DNA of 64,000 nucleotides from Gammaproteobacteria bacterium. GTDB taxonomy: Bacteria; Pseudomonadota; Gammaproteobacteria; Pseudomonadales; Azotimanducaceae. A program made the translations under genes and the position numbers. Of the stretch, positions 50,394-60,660 are shown in pieces. Location: contig SMWF01000001.1 of NCBI GenBank assembly GCA_004357385.1, positions 1 through 64,000 on the forward strand, given 5' to 3'. The stretch's first letter is position 1. Every line of letters begins with the position of its first letter. The notes below the pieces were generated by a model. It was not told the origin of the DNA, made no database searches, and worked only from the letters and a program-made list of their open reading frames with translations.

Positions 50394-50672
50394 TCAGTTC
50401 AGCTCAGCATGCTGGGCTGCGCATGTATTGAAGCGCAGAATCGCTTCCACGATACTCAGCAGTTCCGGTGCGTCCGGCGTGGTGCGATGCTGCAACCACG
50501 ACCAGATTTCCGTATCTTCACGCTCGAGCAAGGCTCGGTACGCGGCACGCTCGGCAGCGTCGAGCAACTGATACCGCGCTCGGGTAAAAGGAGGTAACAG
50601 CAGATCGAGTTCCAACAAACCGCGTCGACTTCGCCACAAGGTGCGCCGAGCGTCAGTTTCCAGGTCATTCAT
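50394..50672 (-). CDS. sdhE: succinate dehydrogenase assembly factor SdhE (YgfY)
   Basis: Helps covalent attachment of FAD to SdhA (and fumarate reductase). It has 92 residues from ATG 50672; a GTG at 50684 is the alternative. The conserved RRGLLELDLLLPPF corresponds to the RGMRELD motif needed for flavinylation, and LLEREDTEIWSWL to the family's LLE..D..LFxWL. It is followed three bases later by ygfX. Confidence 0.92.
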   Translation of the reverse strand: MNDLETDARRTLWRSRRGLLELDLLLPPFTRARYQLLDAAERAAYRALLEREDTEIWSWLQHRTTPDAPELLSIVEAILRFNTCAAQHAELN

Positions 50673-50726
50673 CGCGGGCAGCACTCATCCGGCTCAGGGC
50701 TCATCAGGACTCGAAGCTAGCAGGAA

Positions 50727-50754
50727 TGGACACTATCCCGATCCACCTTAAAAA
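50727..50754 (+). promoter_or_regulatory. possible promoter of ygfZ
   Basis: TGGACA (50727-50732) and TAAAAA (50749-50754) are 16 bp apart, about 36 bp before the ygfZ GTG, in the divergent gap with sdhE. The -35 matches five of six consensus bases and the -10 four. Confidence 0.35.
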
Positions 50755-50790
50755 TCATGCCTCCATACGCGGAGCCGATGAGGAGCGAAC

Positions 50791-51732
50791 GTGCATCCAA
50801 CGTGGCAGCTATTTCTGAACGCACGCGGTACTGACACTCCGTCGCCGACGGGTGGTTCGCCGCAAGGTTATTGTGCGGCATTGGTCGATCTGGCTGTGCT
50901 GAGCCTGCACGGGGCGGATGCCGCGAGCTTCATGCAGGGGTATTTTACCGCAGATCTCGACGACCTGAACGACACCCGCACCCTGTTCGGCGCGTACTGT
51001 GACATCAAGGGACGGGTGGTCGCCGATCTGATCATCCTTGCAAACCGCAACGGGCTGTTGCTGGTAACGCACCGCAGCCTGGTCGAACCCATCCGCGAGA
51101 GCCTGCAGAAATATCTGATGTTCTCCAAATCCGAACTCAGTGACATCAGTGAAGACTGGCTGACCCTCGGTCTACTGGGTCGCAATGCCGAGGGGGCGAA
51201 CCCTGCCGCGCCGCCTTGGGCTCTCGAGCACACCGACGACTATTGGCAGGTCGCACTGCCGGGCGGCAATCGTTGGCTCTGTCTAGCCCGGATCGACGAA
51301 GCCGAACGGATCTGGTCGACGTTTGAAGGTCGCACCGGGGCGCTGGTCCCGTGGCAGCTCGCCGACATCGACGCAGGGATTGCGCATCTCGACGCTGCGA
51401 CCAGCGCGAGCTTTCTGCCACAGATGCTCGGCTACGATGAGCTCGACGCGATCAGCTTCACCAAGGGGTGTTATCTCGGCCAGGAAGTGGTGACGCGTGC
51501 CCAGAGCCGGGGCCGCGTAAAGCGTCGGCTTTCTCGCTGGAGTTGGGCGGACCAGCCGGGGGATGCGCCCGCGACGGGTGCGGATCTTACCAACGCTGAC
51601 GCACGACGTATCGGCACGGTGATTCAAGCAGTGGCAACATCGTCCAGCGCAGGCGAACTGCTTGCAGTGGCTGCCGAGGCTGCGCGCGACCAGTCGGCGC
51701 GGGTTGGTTCGCTGGCATTGGACCCCGCCTAG
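50791..51732 (+). CDS. ygfZ: folate-binding iron-sulphur protein YgfZ
   Basis: GcvT-like tetrahydrofolate-binding protein that supports repair or assembly of certain Fe-S enzymes. It has 313 residues from GTG behind GAGGAG. The diagnostic FTKGCYLGQEVVTRAQSRGRVKRRL contains the KGCYxGQE motif with its conserved Cys. It is divergent from sdhE-ygfX, as in E. coli. Confidence 0.94.
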   Translation: MHPTWQLFLNARGTDTPSPTGGSPQGYCAALVDLAVLSLHGADAASFMQGYFTADLDDLNDTRTLFGAYCDIKGRVVADLIILANRNGLLLVTHRSLVEPIRESLQKYLMFSKSELSDISEDWLTLGLLGRNAEGANPAAPPWALEHTDDYWQVALPGGNRWLCLARIDEAERIWSTFEGRTGALVPWQLADIDAGIAHLDAATSASFLPQMLGYDELDAISFTKGCYLGQEVVTRAQSRGRVKRRLSRWSWADQPGDAPATGADLTNADARRIGTVIQAVATSSSAGELLAVAAEAARDQSARVGSLALDPA

Positions 51733-51753
51733 CCGCGCGCATAAGCGCTGCCA

Positions 51754-53247
51754 TTACTGCACGCGGATCGTCATGTTCGGACCGCCCGTTGCGTCGTCAT
51801 CGAACCAACGCGCCGTGACGGTCTTGGTTTCCGTGTAGAAGCGCACGCCCTGCTTGCCATAGACATGCTGGTCGCCGAGGAACGATTGCTTCCAGCCGGT
51901 AAACGAGAAGAACGGGAGCGGCACCGGGATCGGAACGTTGATCCCGACCTGGCCAACCTCGATCTCGTGTTGAAACCTGCGTGCCGCAGCGCCGCTGGAG
52001 GTGAAGATCGACGTGCCATTACCATAGGCATTGGCGTTGATCATGGCGATTGCCTCGTCGAGGCTATCGACCTCGGAGGTGATCAGCACCGGTCCGAAAA
52101 TCTCTTCCTGGTAGATGTGCATGTCCGGCGTCACGTTGCTGAACAGGGTCGGTCCTACCCAGTTGCCGTCCGGATAGCCGTCGACCGCGCAGTCCGATCC
52201 GTCGAGCAGGCAGGTCGCACCCTCCTGCTTACCGGTTTCAATGAATCCGAGGACCCGATCGCGTGCGGCGGGAGTAATCTGCGGCCCATACGCAGCGTCC
52301 GGGGAATCCCAGGGACCCGGGTGGACATCGGCCATGGCATCCCGCAACTCCGGAATCCACGCCGCCGCCCCACCCACGAACACGGCCACGCTGATCGCCA
52401 TGCAGCGCTGCCCTGCCGCGCCGCAGGACGCGCCGAGGAGGCTGTTGATCGTCTGGTTCTTATTGGCGTCAGGCATAATCACCATGTGATTCTTGGCACC
52501 CGCCAACGCCTGCACGCGTTTCAAGTGCTCGGTTGCCGTGCGATACACGTGTCTGGCCACCGGCACCGAACCGACGAAGGATATCGCCTTGATCCCAGGA
52601 TGGGTCAACAAGGCATCAACCTGCGTCGCACCCCCGTGCAGAATCTGCAGCACACCTTTTGGAGCGCCCGCCTCCACGAACAACTCAGCGAGTTGATTGG
52701 GCGTCATCGGGTCCTGTTCCGACGGTTTTAGAACAAAGGTATTACCCGTCGCGATGGCCAACGGAAACATCCACAGCGGAATCATCGCCGGGAAATTGAA
52801 GGGTGTGATACCTGCACAAACCCCCAGGGGCTGCGTGTAGCTGTAGGTGTCGATGCCCCGGGCAACGTTGCCGACGGTCTCACCCATCATCAGCGAGGCA
52901 ATGTTGGCCGCGTGTTCCACCACTTCGATACCACGCCAGACATCGCCCTGCGCATCGGCAAAGGTTTTACCTGTTTCCAGACTCAAGGTTTTCGCCAGGT
53001 CGTCCTGGTGACCCTTCAACAGTTCCTGGAATTTCAGCATCAACCGCGCGCGCTCTGAGATCGGCACGTCGCGCCAGGTTTCGAACGCCACCGCGGCGCT
53101 GGCCACCGCTCGCTCGATCTCCTGGGTGGTGGCGTATGGCACGTCGCACAACACCTCCTGAGTCGCGGGATTGGTGACCGGCAGTGATTCGTTGCTGGCG
53201 CTCTCGACGAACTCGCCGTCGATGAACAGGGGCAGGTTATTGGACAT
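51754..53247 (-). CDS. mmsA: methylmalonate-semialdehyde dehydrogenase (CoA-acylating)
   Basis: Oxidises methylmalonate semialdehyde (valine breakdown) or malonate semialdehyde to propionyl- or acetyl-CoA. The start is ATG at 53247 because GAGGT sits five bases upstream; an earlier GTG lies inside that site. It has 497 residues. The catalytic Cys282 is in [26 protein letters not shown] is typical of MmsA, and the C-terminal [11 protein letters not shown] confirms it. It is alone, without mmsB or other valine genes, convergent with ygfZ and 76 bp after ung. Confidence 0.95.
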   Translation of the reverse strand: MSNNLPLFIDGEFVESASNESLPVTNPATQEVLCDVPYATTQEIERAVASAAVAFETWRDVPISERARLMLKFQELLKGHQDDLAKTLSLETGKTFADAQGDVWRGIEVVEHAANIASLMMGETVGNVARGIDTYSYTQPLGVCAGITPFNFPAMIPLWMFPLAIATGNTFVLKPSEQDPMTPNQLAELFVEAGAPKGVLQILHGGATQVDALLTHPGIKAISFVGSVPVARHVYRTATEHLKRVQALAGAKNHMVIMPDANKNQTINSLLGASCGAAGQRCMAISVAVFVGGAAAWIPELRDAMADVHPGPWDSPDAAYGPQITPAARDRVLGFIETGKQEGATCLLDGSDCAVDGYPDGNWVGPTLFSNVTPDMHIYQEEIFGPVLITSEVDSLDEAIAMINANAYGNGTSIFTSSGAAARRFQHEIEVGQVGINVPIPVPLPFFSFTGWKQSFLGDQHVYGKQGVRFYTETKTVTARWFDDDATGGPNMTIRVQ

Positions 53248-53323
53248 GAGGTACCTCACGCTGCGCAGAGGCGCATGATGTCACAGCCCGGCTTCGGCCT
53301 GCAGGGTCAATTCCTGAGGGTGG

Positions 53324-54049
53324 CTATTCCACGGCGAACCAATCAACGGGTTCGCCCCCGTTTGCGACCAGGTAACGATTCGCGGCTGAAAAGTGGCGGC
53401 AACCGAAAAATCCCCGGTGCGCGGACAGCGGCGATGGATGGGGTGCCTTCAGCACGCAGTGTCGATCGGCATCGACGATGGCGCCTTTCTTCTGGGCATA
53501 GCCGCCCCACAGCAGGAACACCAGCCCATCGCGCTGCGCGTTCAGCAGGGCAACAATCCGATCTGTAAAGACCTCCCAGCCTTTGTCCTGATGCGAGCCT
53601 GCGCGGCCACGCTCAACGGTAAGCACGGCGTTGAGCAACAGCACCCCCTGAGCGGCCCAGCCACGCAAGCAACCGGCGCCCGGTTGCAGCCGCGAGCGAG
53701 GGTTGCCGCCCGGCACCGAGGAATCGGCCATGTCCGTGTTGATCTCGGCAAAGATGTTGACCAGCGACGGTGGCTCGGCCACGCCGGACATGACGGAGAA
53801 ACACAATCCGTGGGCCTGGTTGGGGCCATGATAAGGATCCTGCCCAATGATCACGACCCGGACCCCATCGAAGGGCGCCGCGTCCAGCGCAGCGAAAATC
53901 TCTGAACCTCTGGGATAGATGGTCTTGCGCGCTCGTTTTTCCTTGACGAGAAACTCGCGCAGGTTGCGCATGTAGGGCTTATCGAATTCGTCGAGCAGAA
54001 GCCGCTTCCACGACTCTTCCAGCACCACCCGATCTGCCGCTGCGTCCAT
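53324..54049 (-). CDS. ung: uracil-DNA glycosylase
   Basis: Removes uracil from DNA to start base-excision repair. It has 241 residues. The water-activating Asp71 is in VIIGQDPYHGPNQAHGLCFSV, and the second motif is HPSPLSAHRGFFGCRHFSAAN. Relative to E. coli a Gly/Arg-rich insertion of about ten residues (GGNPRSRLQPGAG) precedes the conserved WAAQGVLLLNAVLTVE. It lies 11 bp after lysS. Confidence 0.97.
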   Translation of the reverse strand: MDAAADRVVLEESWKRLLLDEFDKPYMRNLREFLVKEKRARKTIYPRGSEIFAALDAAPFDGVRVVIIGQDPYHGPNQAHGLCFSVMSGVAEPPSLVNIFAEINTDMADSSVPGGNPRSRLQPGAGCLRGWAAQGVLLLNAVLTVERGRAGSHQDKGWEVFTDRIVALLNAQRDGLVFLLWGGYAQKKGAIVDADRHCVLKAPHPSPLSAHRGFFGCRHFSAANRYLVANGGEPVDWFAVE

Positions 54050-54060
54050 TGTGTTCGATC

Positions 54061-55548
54061 TCAGTTGTCACTCGGGCGCATGTGCGGAAACAACAGAACT
54101 TCCCGAATCGAATTGCTGCCGGTGAGCAGCATCACCAATCGGTCGACGCCGATACCCTCGCCCGCGGTCGGCGGCAGTCCATGCTCCAAGGCGGTGACGT
54201 AGTCCTGGTCGAAATGCATCGCTTCGTGGTCACCCTGAGCCAGCCGTTCGACCTGATCCGCGAACCGCCGGGCCTGATCTTCAGGGTCGTTCAGCTCGGA
54301 GAAGCCGTTGGCGATCTCGCGCCCGCCAATGAACAGTTCAAAGCGATCGGTGAAGTCCGGGTCGTCGTCGGTGCGGCGCGCCAGGGGAGAGACCTCGGCA
54401 GGATAGGACGTGATGAACGTCGGTTGCATCAGGCGCTCTTCGACGCGCACCTCGAACAACTCCATCTGCAGCTTGCCAACTCCCCAATCGTCCTCAAGCC
54501 TGACGTTGAGGTCATTGAGAATGCGGCGCAACGCATCTCGATCACGCAGGTCTGCGTCCTCGAAATCGCCGTAGCGCTGGATCGATTCGATCAGCGTCAG
54601 GCGTTCGATGGGCTCGGCAAAGTCGATGGTTTCACCAGCGTACTGCACCGTCATGGTGCCGAGCACGGTCTGGCTGACATCGCGCAGCAGATCCTGGGTG
54701 AGATCCATGAGCTCGTGATAGTCGCTGTAGGCCTGATAGAACTCGAGCATCGTAAATTCCGGGTTGTGCCGGGTCGACAGTCCCTCATTGCGGAAGTTGC
54801 GATTGATCTCGAACACCCGTTCGAAGCCACCCACCACCAAGCGCTTCAAAAACAGTTCCGGTGCCACCCGCAGATACAGATCCATGCCGAGCGCATTGTG
54901 ATGCGTCACGAAAGGTCGCGCGGTCGCACCGCCCGGAATCGTCTGCATCATCGGTGTTTCGACCTCAAGAAAGTCTCGCGCGATGAAAAAGGCGCGCAGC
55001 GCCTGCACGATCGCCGAGCGTTGCCGGAACAACGCCCTGGACGTCTCGTTCATAATCAGGTCCAGGTAGCGTTGCCGATAACGCATTTCCTGGTCCGCGA
55101 GCCCGTGAAATTTTTCCGGCAGTGGCCGAAGGGACTTGGTCAGCAGGCGCGCGGTACTTGCCTGCACGGTGAGCTCACCCTTGTTGGTCTTGAACAGCGT
55201 TCCCGTCACACCGACCAGATCGCCGATGTCCCACAGGTCGTTGAACGCCTGGTAGGCGTCTTCGCCGAGGTCCTCCTGTCGCAAGTAGCATTGGATCCGG
55301 CCACTGACGTCCTGCAGGGTAAAAAAGCTGGCTTTGCCCATCACCCGACGCAGCATGACTCGCCCCGCCACGCTGACCCGTCGATTCAGCTCGGCCAGCG
55401 CATCCCTGTCCTGCTCACCGTAGTCGGCGTGCAGATCAGCCGCCAGCGCCGAACGTCGAAAATCGTTGGGAAACGCCGGTCCCATGGCGCGCACCCGTTC
55501 GAGCTTTTGCCGTCGGCTGGCAACGATGTCGCTTTCGTTATCGCTCAT
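54061..55548 (-). CDS. lysS: lysyl-tRNA synthetase, class II
   Basis: Charges tRNA-Lys. The start is ATG at 55548; its ribosome site TAAGGA contains the prfB stop codon, five bases upstream. It has 495 residues. The OB-fold anticodon domain ([23 protein letters not shown]) is followed by the class II core: motif 1 region, motif 2 [24 protein letters not shown] and motif 3 [12 protein letters not shown]. It is coupled to prfB, the usual pair. Confidence 0.97.
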   Translation of the reverse strand: MSDNESDIVASRRQKLERVRAMGPAFPNDFRRSALAADLHADYGEQDRDALAELNRRVSVAGRVMLRRVMGKASFFTLQDVSGRIQCYLRQEDLGEDAYQAFNDLWDIGDLVGVTGTLFKTNKGELTVQASTARLLTKSLRPLPEKFHGLADQEMRYRQRYLDLIMNETSRALFRQRSAIVQALRAFFIARDFLEVETPMMQTIPGGATARPFVTHHNALGMDLYLRVAPELFLKRLVVGGFERVFEINRNFRNEGLSTRHNPEFTMLEFYQAYSDYHELMDLTQDLLRDVSQTVLGTMTVQYAGETIDFAEPIERLTLIESIQRYGDFEDADLRDRDALRRILNDLNVRLEDDWGVGKLQMELFEVRVEERLMQPTFITSYPAEVSPLARRTDDDPDFTDRFELFIGGREIANGFSELNDPEDQARRFADQVERLAQGDHEAMHFDQDYVTALEHGLPPTAGEGIGVDRLVMLLTGSNSIREVLLFPHMRPSDN

Positions 55549-55552
55549 GTCC

Positions 55553-56651
55553 TTACAATCCCGCCTTGAGGCTTGCCTCGATAAACTCATCGAGGTCTCC
55601 GTCGAGCACCGCGCCCGGATCGCTCCGCTCGACCTGGGTGCGAAGGTCTTTCACCCGCGACTGGTCGAGAACGTAGGAGCGAATCTGGTTCCCCCAGCCG
55701 ATATCTGCCTTGCTGTCTTCCAGTTCCTGCTGCTTCGCACGGCGTTTCTGCATCTCCAGCTCGTAGAGTTTGGCGCGGAGTTGCTTGTACGCTTTGTCTT
55801 TGTTCTGGTGTTGTGAGCGCTCGCTCTGGCACTGCACGACCACGTTGGTCGGCAGGTGTGTGAGACGAACAGCGGAGTCGGTACGGTTGACGTGCTGGCC
55901 GCCCGCGCCGCGCGCCCGATAGGTGTCCACACGAACGTCGGACGGATTGATCTCTATCTCGATGGTGTCGTCGACTTCGGGAGAAATGAACACGGACGCA
56001 AAGGACGTGTGGCGTCGGTTTCCCGAATCGAAGGGAGACTTGCGTACCAGTCGATGAATCCCCGTTTCGGTTCGCAACCACCCGTACGCGTGGTCACCCC
56101 GAACCTGCAGCGTGGCACTCTTGATGCCCGCGACTTCACCCGGCGACAGTTCGATGACGTCGGCATCGAAACCACGTTTTTCGGCCCAGCGCAGGTACAT
56201 TCGCAACAGCATTTCCGCCCAATCCTGCGCTTCGGTCCCGCCTGACCCTGCCTGAATTTCGACAAAGCTGTTCGCCGAGTCCAGCTCTCCCTGAAACATG
56301 CGACGCAGTTCCAGTTCCCGTAGCTCGGCATCCAGCGTGGCCAGTTCGTCCCCGATCTCGTCCAGGGTCTCCTGGTCGCCTTCTTCCGCGGCCAACTCCG
56401 CGAGTTCCGAATATTCGTCGATGCCCGACTCCAGTCGTTCCAGCCCGCCGACGACGCGCTCCAACGAGGCCCGTTCACGGCCTAACGCCTGTGCTTTTTC
56501 CTGATCGTTCCAGACTTCGGGTTGCGCAAGCTCGCGCTCCAACTCTTCGAGATGATCCTTGCATTCGGCGAAGTCAAAGATACCCCCTGAGCGCATCATT
56601 TCTGGTCCGCAGATCTTTGAGCGACTCGCGCAAAGAGGTCAGTTCGGTCAT
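55553..56651 (-). CDS. prfB: peptide chain release factor 2, with programmed +1 frameshift
   Basis: RF2 reads UGA and UAA stops. It is encoded in two frames: ATG 56651 to codon 25 ([20 protein letters not shown] then LRGYL), an in-frame TGA at 56574-56576, then a +1 shift into the frame ending at 55553 (joined product 365 residues, the E. coli length). Seen: the SPF stop-recognition motif in [16 protein letters not shown] and the GGQ motif in [17 protein letters not shown]. The residue at the position of E. coli Thr246 is Ala, which is the more common and active form. It lies 40 bp after recJ. Confidence 0.97.
56573..56588 (-). promoter_or_regulatory. prfB programmed frameshift signal
   Basis: On the coding strand AGGGGG, TAT, CTT, TGA and C follow in order: an internal Shine-Dalgarno three bases before the slippery CTT, a UGA stop and a 3' C. 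This is the same arrangement as in E. coli prfB. RF2 shortage slows termination at UGA and favours the +1 shift, so RF2 limits its own synthesis. Confidence 0.97.
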
Positions 56652-56691
56652 GGCTGTGGTGATTCGGGCCCGCAAAAAGCGCGGCAGTGTA

Positions 56692-58425
56692 TCACGATTG
56701 CAGCGCTTCGATGTGCACCACGCGCAACTGCAGGGTGGTCCGTTCCCGATAGTCATTCCGGTCCAGTTGATACGCGATCCGGGCCCGCTTGACACCGGCG
56801 AGCGGCAGTTGATTGAACGCAATAGCATCGACCACGCTACCCCCCAGGCGCAGCGTCAGCCGGGTGTGTTTCTCGCCAACCACGCGTTGATGAACCAACT
56901 CGAAATCGCCGTGAAAGACAGGTTCGGGAAATGCCTGTCCCCAGGGCCCAGCGTCGGCGATGCGCTCCGCGTTGTCGAGGTGAATGTCCGGGGCACTCAG
57001 TTCTCCGTCACTCAACACCACGCCGCGCACTTCATCCTCGGTAACCCAGCGTTCCACCTCGTCGGCAAAGGCGGCGGCGAACCGTTTGTAGTGAATGCGT
57101 CGGATCGATAGTCCTGCGGCCATGGCGTGGCCCCCGAACTTGACGATCAGCCCGGGAAAGCGTGCTGCAATCGCGTCCAACGCATCACGGACATGCACCC
57201 CGTCAATGGACCGTGCTGAACCTTTCAGTTCATCGGGCGCCACGTCACCAGCATCCGCAAACGCAATCACCGGACGATGGAACCGCTCCCGGAGTCGGCC
57301 GGCGACGATTCCGACCACGCCCTGGTGCCAGCCGGGTTCGTAGACACACAATCCCAGTCGCTGCGAGTCGGCGGGCACGTTGGCAACCAGCAACTCGGCT
57401 TCGCTGGTCATCTCCTGCTGGATCGCGCGACGCGCCTTGTTGAGTTGTTCCAGCGCGGTCGCAAGCGAACGTGCCTCGGGCAACGCATCCGCCAGCAAAC
57501 AGCGGATCCCGATGCTCATGTCATCCAGGCGTCCGGCGGCATTGAGTCGCGGACCGATGGCAAAGCCGATGTCCTGGGCGCGCAGCGAACCCATGTCGCG
57601 GCCCGCCGCCTCGCACAGCGCTTGAATGCCCGGCCTCGTCCGCCCTGCGCGAATTCGGCGCAACCCCTGCTGTACCAGAATTCGATTGTTGCGATCCAAC
57701 GGCACCACGTCGGCCACTGTGCCGAGCGCTACGAGGTCGAGATACTCGGCAATGTTGGGCGCTTCGATGCCCCGATCCTCGAACCAACCGCAGGCACGCA
57801 ACACGCTGCGCACGGCCCCCACCACATAGAAGATGACGCCGACCCCCGCCAATGCAGTGCTGCCGAATTCGGATCCCGGGAGGTTCGGATTGACGATGGC
57901 GTCCGCAACGGGCAGCTCGCCACCCGGCAGATGATGATCGGTGATGACCAGCCCAAGTCCCGCGGCACGTGCGGTTGCAGCGCCTGCAACGCTCGATACG
58001 CCATTGTCTACCGTGACTAACAAATCCGGGTTGTCGCGAACCGCGAGTTCGACGATCTCGGGGGTCAAGCCGTAGCCGAACTCGAATCGATTCGGCACCA
58101 GGAAACTGACCTGGGCCGCACCCATGGCCCTGAGCGCCGAGACTGCAATCACGCTGGCGGTCGCGCCATCCGCGTCGAAGTCGCCAATGATCTTGATGTG
58201 TTCCTGGTCGCGCACCGCGCTTGCGAGCCGCGCGGCCGCCGCATCGATGCCAGGCAGCGCATCGGGCGCCAACAGGCCGGTCAGCGATAGATCGAGCTCA
58301 CGCACCGAAGTGATTCCGCGGGCCGCGTAGATTTTCGCCAGCAGCGGCGGCAGATCGGCACGCAGTTCCGCTTCTGCCGCGCCCGGGCGGCGCTCAACGA
58401 TGACGGTGGACAATCCCTCAGCCAT
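56692..58425 (-). CDS. recJ: single-stranded-DNA-specific exonuclease RecJ
   Basis: 5'-3' ssDNA exonuclease acting in RecFOR recombination and mismatch repair. The start is ATG at 58425, overlapping the hom stop by 8 bp; it gives 577 residues, equal to E. coli. Motifs: IIGDFDADGATASVIAV (DxD of motif I), VTVDNGVSS, ITDHHLPGGELP (DHH) and KFGGHAMAAGLSI (DHHA1 domain). Confidence 0.96.
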   Translation of the reverse strand: MAEGLSTVIVERRPGAAEAELRADLPPLLAKIYAARGITSVRELDLSLTGLLAPDALPGIDAAAARLASAVRDQEHIKIIGDFDADGATASVIAVSALRAMGAAQVSFLVPNRFEFGYGLTPEIVELAVRDNPDLLVTVDNGVSSVAGAATARAAGLGLVITDHHLPGGELPVADAIVNPNLPGSEFGSTALAGVGVIFYVVGAVRSVLRACGWFEDRGIEAPNIAEYLDLVALGTVADVVPLDRNNRILVQQGLRRIRAGRTRPGIQALCEAAGRDMGSLRAQDIGFAIGPRLNAAGRLDDMSIGIRCLLADALPEARSLATALEQLNKARRAIQQEMTSEAELLVANVPADSQRLGLCVYEPGWHQGVVGIVAGRLRERFHRPVIAFADAGDVAPDELKGSARSIDGVHVRDALDAIAARFPGLIVKFGGHAMAAGLSIRRIHYKRFAAAFADEVERWVTEDEVRGVVLSDGELSAPDIHLDNAERIADAGPWGQAFPEPVFHGDFELVHQRVVGEKHTRLTLRLGGSVVDAIAFNQLPLAGVKRARIAYQLDRNDYRERTTLQLRVVHIEALQS

Positions 58426-59713
58426 CGGCGTCGAGCGTTTCGACGCGAATCCGGGTAATCGTGTCGACGACGTCGTCGAGCTGCTGGATCTCACGCAATG
58501 CCTGATTCAGATCGCGCTCGATCACCCGGTGGGTCAGGATGATGACCGGCACCCAGGCGGTTCCGGTATCCGCCCTGATCGCCTGTTCGCGCTGGATCAC
58601 CGACTCGATGCTGATCTCCTTGCTGCTGAGAATCTGCGCAACCCTGGCCATCACGCCGGGTTGATCGGCCGCGGGAATGCGCAAATAGTACGCCGACTCG
58701 ATGTCGTCAATCGGGACACGCGCCGGTGCGGGGTCCTGTCCGAACGCGGGTAAGGCATTACCCCGGGCCACATCTATCAGGTCGGCAACCACCGCCGAGG
58801 CGCTGGGCAATGCACCGGCCCCCGGTCCGCAGTATAGCGATGCACCGACGGCGTCGCTGTGGATGACCACCGCATTGGTCACCCCGTCGACCCGGGACAG
58901 CAACCGTGTCTCAGGCACCAGGGTCGGATGCACGCGCATCTCGATGCCGGCCGAGGTCCGGCGGGTGATTCCAAGGTGTTTGATACGGTATCCGAGCGCG
59001 GCCGCGTACTCGATGTCTTCCGCGGTGATTGCCCCGATGCCCTCCGTATAGACGGCATCGAACTGCAGTGGCGTGTCGAACGCCAGCGCGGACAGGATCG
59101 ACAACTTGTGCGCCGCATCGATCCCGTCGACGTCAAAGGCAGGATCTGCCTCGGCGTAGCCAAGTGCCTGGGCGCTGGCCAGTGCATCCGCGAAACTCGC
59201 ACCGTCGCTGGCCATCGCGGAGAGGATATAGTTCGAGGTGCCGTTGATGATACCGGCGATCCAATGAATTCGATTCCCGGCCAGCCCCTCGCTCAATGCT
59301 TTGACGATCGGAATGCCGCCCGCGACCGCCGCCTCGAAACGGACCATCACCCCCGCGTTCCGGGCTGCAGCCAGCAGTTCCTGGCCATGCAGCGCAATCA
59401 GCGCTTTGTTTGCAGTAACGAAGTGTTTGGCCGCGCCACAGCTGTCGGACATCAGCTGTCGCGCCGCCGCCTCGCCACCCATCGTCTCGACCACCACATC
59501 GACATCCGACGCTCTCACGACATCGTCCAGGCGGGTGCTGAAAGTTGCGCCCGCGAGATCGACCTCCGGCTTCGGGGTGCGGCTGGCAACCCGGGTGATA
59601 ATCACGGACCGGCCGGCCCGACGCGCAATGCTGGACGCATTGCGGGCAAGCAGCTCCACCACGCCCTGACCCACGGTACCCAGACCACAAAGACCCACCC
59701 GCAACGGTTCCAC
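58418..59713 (-). CDS. hom: homoserine dehydrogenase
   Basis: NAD(P)H-dependent reduction of aspartate semialdehyde to homoserine, for threonine and methionine. The start is GTG at 59713, four bases after GGAGG; a TTG at 59731 is less likely. It has 431 residues. The Rossmann motif VGLCGLGTVGQGVV, ANKALIALHG, IINGTSNYILSAM and LGYAEADPAFDVDGIDAAHKL are family signatures; a C-terminal ACT domain (IPAADQPGVMARVAQIL) suggests threonine feedback. It is monofunctional (no kinase). thrC, its usual neighbour in pseudomonads, is absent and recJ follows. Confidence 0.96.
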   Translation of the reverse strand: MEPLRVGLCGLGTVGQGVVELLARNASSIARRAGRSVIITRVASRTPKPEVDLAGATFSTRLDDVVRASDVDVVVETMGGEAAARQLMSDSCGAAKHFVTANKALIALHGQELLAAARNAGVMVRFEAAVAGGIPIVKALSEGLAGNRIHWIAGIINGTSNYILSAMASDGASFADALASAQALGYAEADPAFDVDGIDAAHKLSILSALAFDTPLQFDAVYTEGIGAITAEDIEYAAALGYRIKHLGITRRTSAGIEMRVHPTLVPETRLLSRVDGVTNAVVIHSDAVGASLYCGPGAGALPSASAVVADLIDVARGNALPAFGQDPAPARVPIDDIESAYYLRIPAADQPGVMARVAQILSSKEISIESVIQREQAIRADTGTAWVPVIILTHRVIERDLNQALREIQQLDDVVDTITRIRVETLDADG

Positions 59714-59800
59714 CGGCCCTCCAACAGGCAAAAGATGCAGGGGAACCTAGCGGCCCGAGCCCGCCTGTGTCAATTCATCTGGATCAACAGGCCCTGCGGA

Positions 59801-60604
59801 TCAGCTGGGTTCGATCCCCAGCGTCCTGGCCAACTCGTCCGCCGAGAGGTACCCCGGCAGCAGCTGCCCATCGGGCAAAACGATTGCCGGCGTGCCGGTG
59901 ACGCCCACGCTACGCCCCAGCTGATAGTGCCTGGCAACCGGATTGTCACAGGTGACCGCGGCAAGCTCCTCACCGCGCTTCAGGCGCGTCAATGCTTCAT
60001 TCCGATCGTCACTGCACCAGGCCGTTACGATCTTGTCGTAGCTCTCCGAGCCAATACCCGCGCGAGGGTACGCGAGGTAGCGCACCTCGATGCCCATCGC
60101 GTTCATCTGCGGCACTTCGAGATGCAGCTTGCGGCAGTATCCACAGTCGACATCGGTGAATACGCTGATCGACGCCCGAGTAACACCCTGGGGCGAGAAC
60201 ACCAGTTGTTCGTCCATCGCGACCGTAGCCATCAACTCGAGGCGTTTGGCGATCCGTTGCTGCTCCGCAAGATTGATCAGGTCCGTGTCACCCAGCTCGT
60301 ACAGGTCGCCGGCGAACAGATATCGTGCGTCTGCTGTGACATAGAGGATCTGGCCGCCAGCCAGCTCGACGCCAAACATGCCCGGCATTGGCGCCGGACG
60401 GACCTCTTCGATCGGCAGATCCGGACGCAATTCGCGCAGCCGCTGCATGATCAACGATGCGTCGGCTCCGGGGCCCCCTGGGGCTCCGAGGGACCGTCCC
60501 GCCCCGTCCGCGCCCGCCGCTGAATGCGCCACACCCACCATCCCCAGCGCGAGCACGCCGAACGCAAGGCCAGCGCACCGCGAAATTGCTGAACTGTTTT
60601 TCAT
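59801..60604 (-). CDS. dsbC: periplasmic disulfide isomerase DsbC
   Basis: Shuffles wrong disulfides in secreted proteins. The start is ATG at 60604 (MKNSSAISRCAGLAFGVLAL), giving a signal peptide cleaved near AHSA; codons up to 60664 are not needed. It has 267 residues. The active site is FTDVDCGYCRKLH and the cis-Pro loop is GVTGTPAIVLPDG. A low-complexity Gly/Ala linker follows the signal peptide. The xerD-dsbC-hom order is that of pseudomonads. Confidence 0.94.
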   Translation of the reverse strand: MKNSSAISRCAGLAFGVLALGMVGVAHSAAGADGAGRSLGAPGGPGADASLIMQRLRELRPDLPIEEVRPAPMPGMFGVELAGGQILYVTADARYLFAGDLYELGDTDLINLAEQQRIAKRLELMATVAMDEQLVFSPQGVTRASISVFTDVDCGYCRKLHLEVPQMNAMGIEVRYLAYPRAGIGSESYDKIVTAWCSDDRNEALTRLKRGEELAAVTCDNPVARHYQLGRSVGVTGTPAIVLPDGQLLPGYLSADELARTLGIEPS

Positions 60605-60660
60605 CCTCGGCTTCCGTTTCGTCGGGCAGCTGAGCTTGGACCGTCGTTGCGGGTCAAAAT

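Noticed and set aside
56573-56651. prfB as a pseudogene broken by a TGA
   Set aside because: The stop is the known programmed frameshift site with its internal Shine-Dalgarno and slippery CTT.
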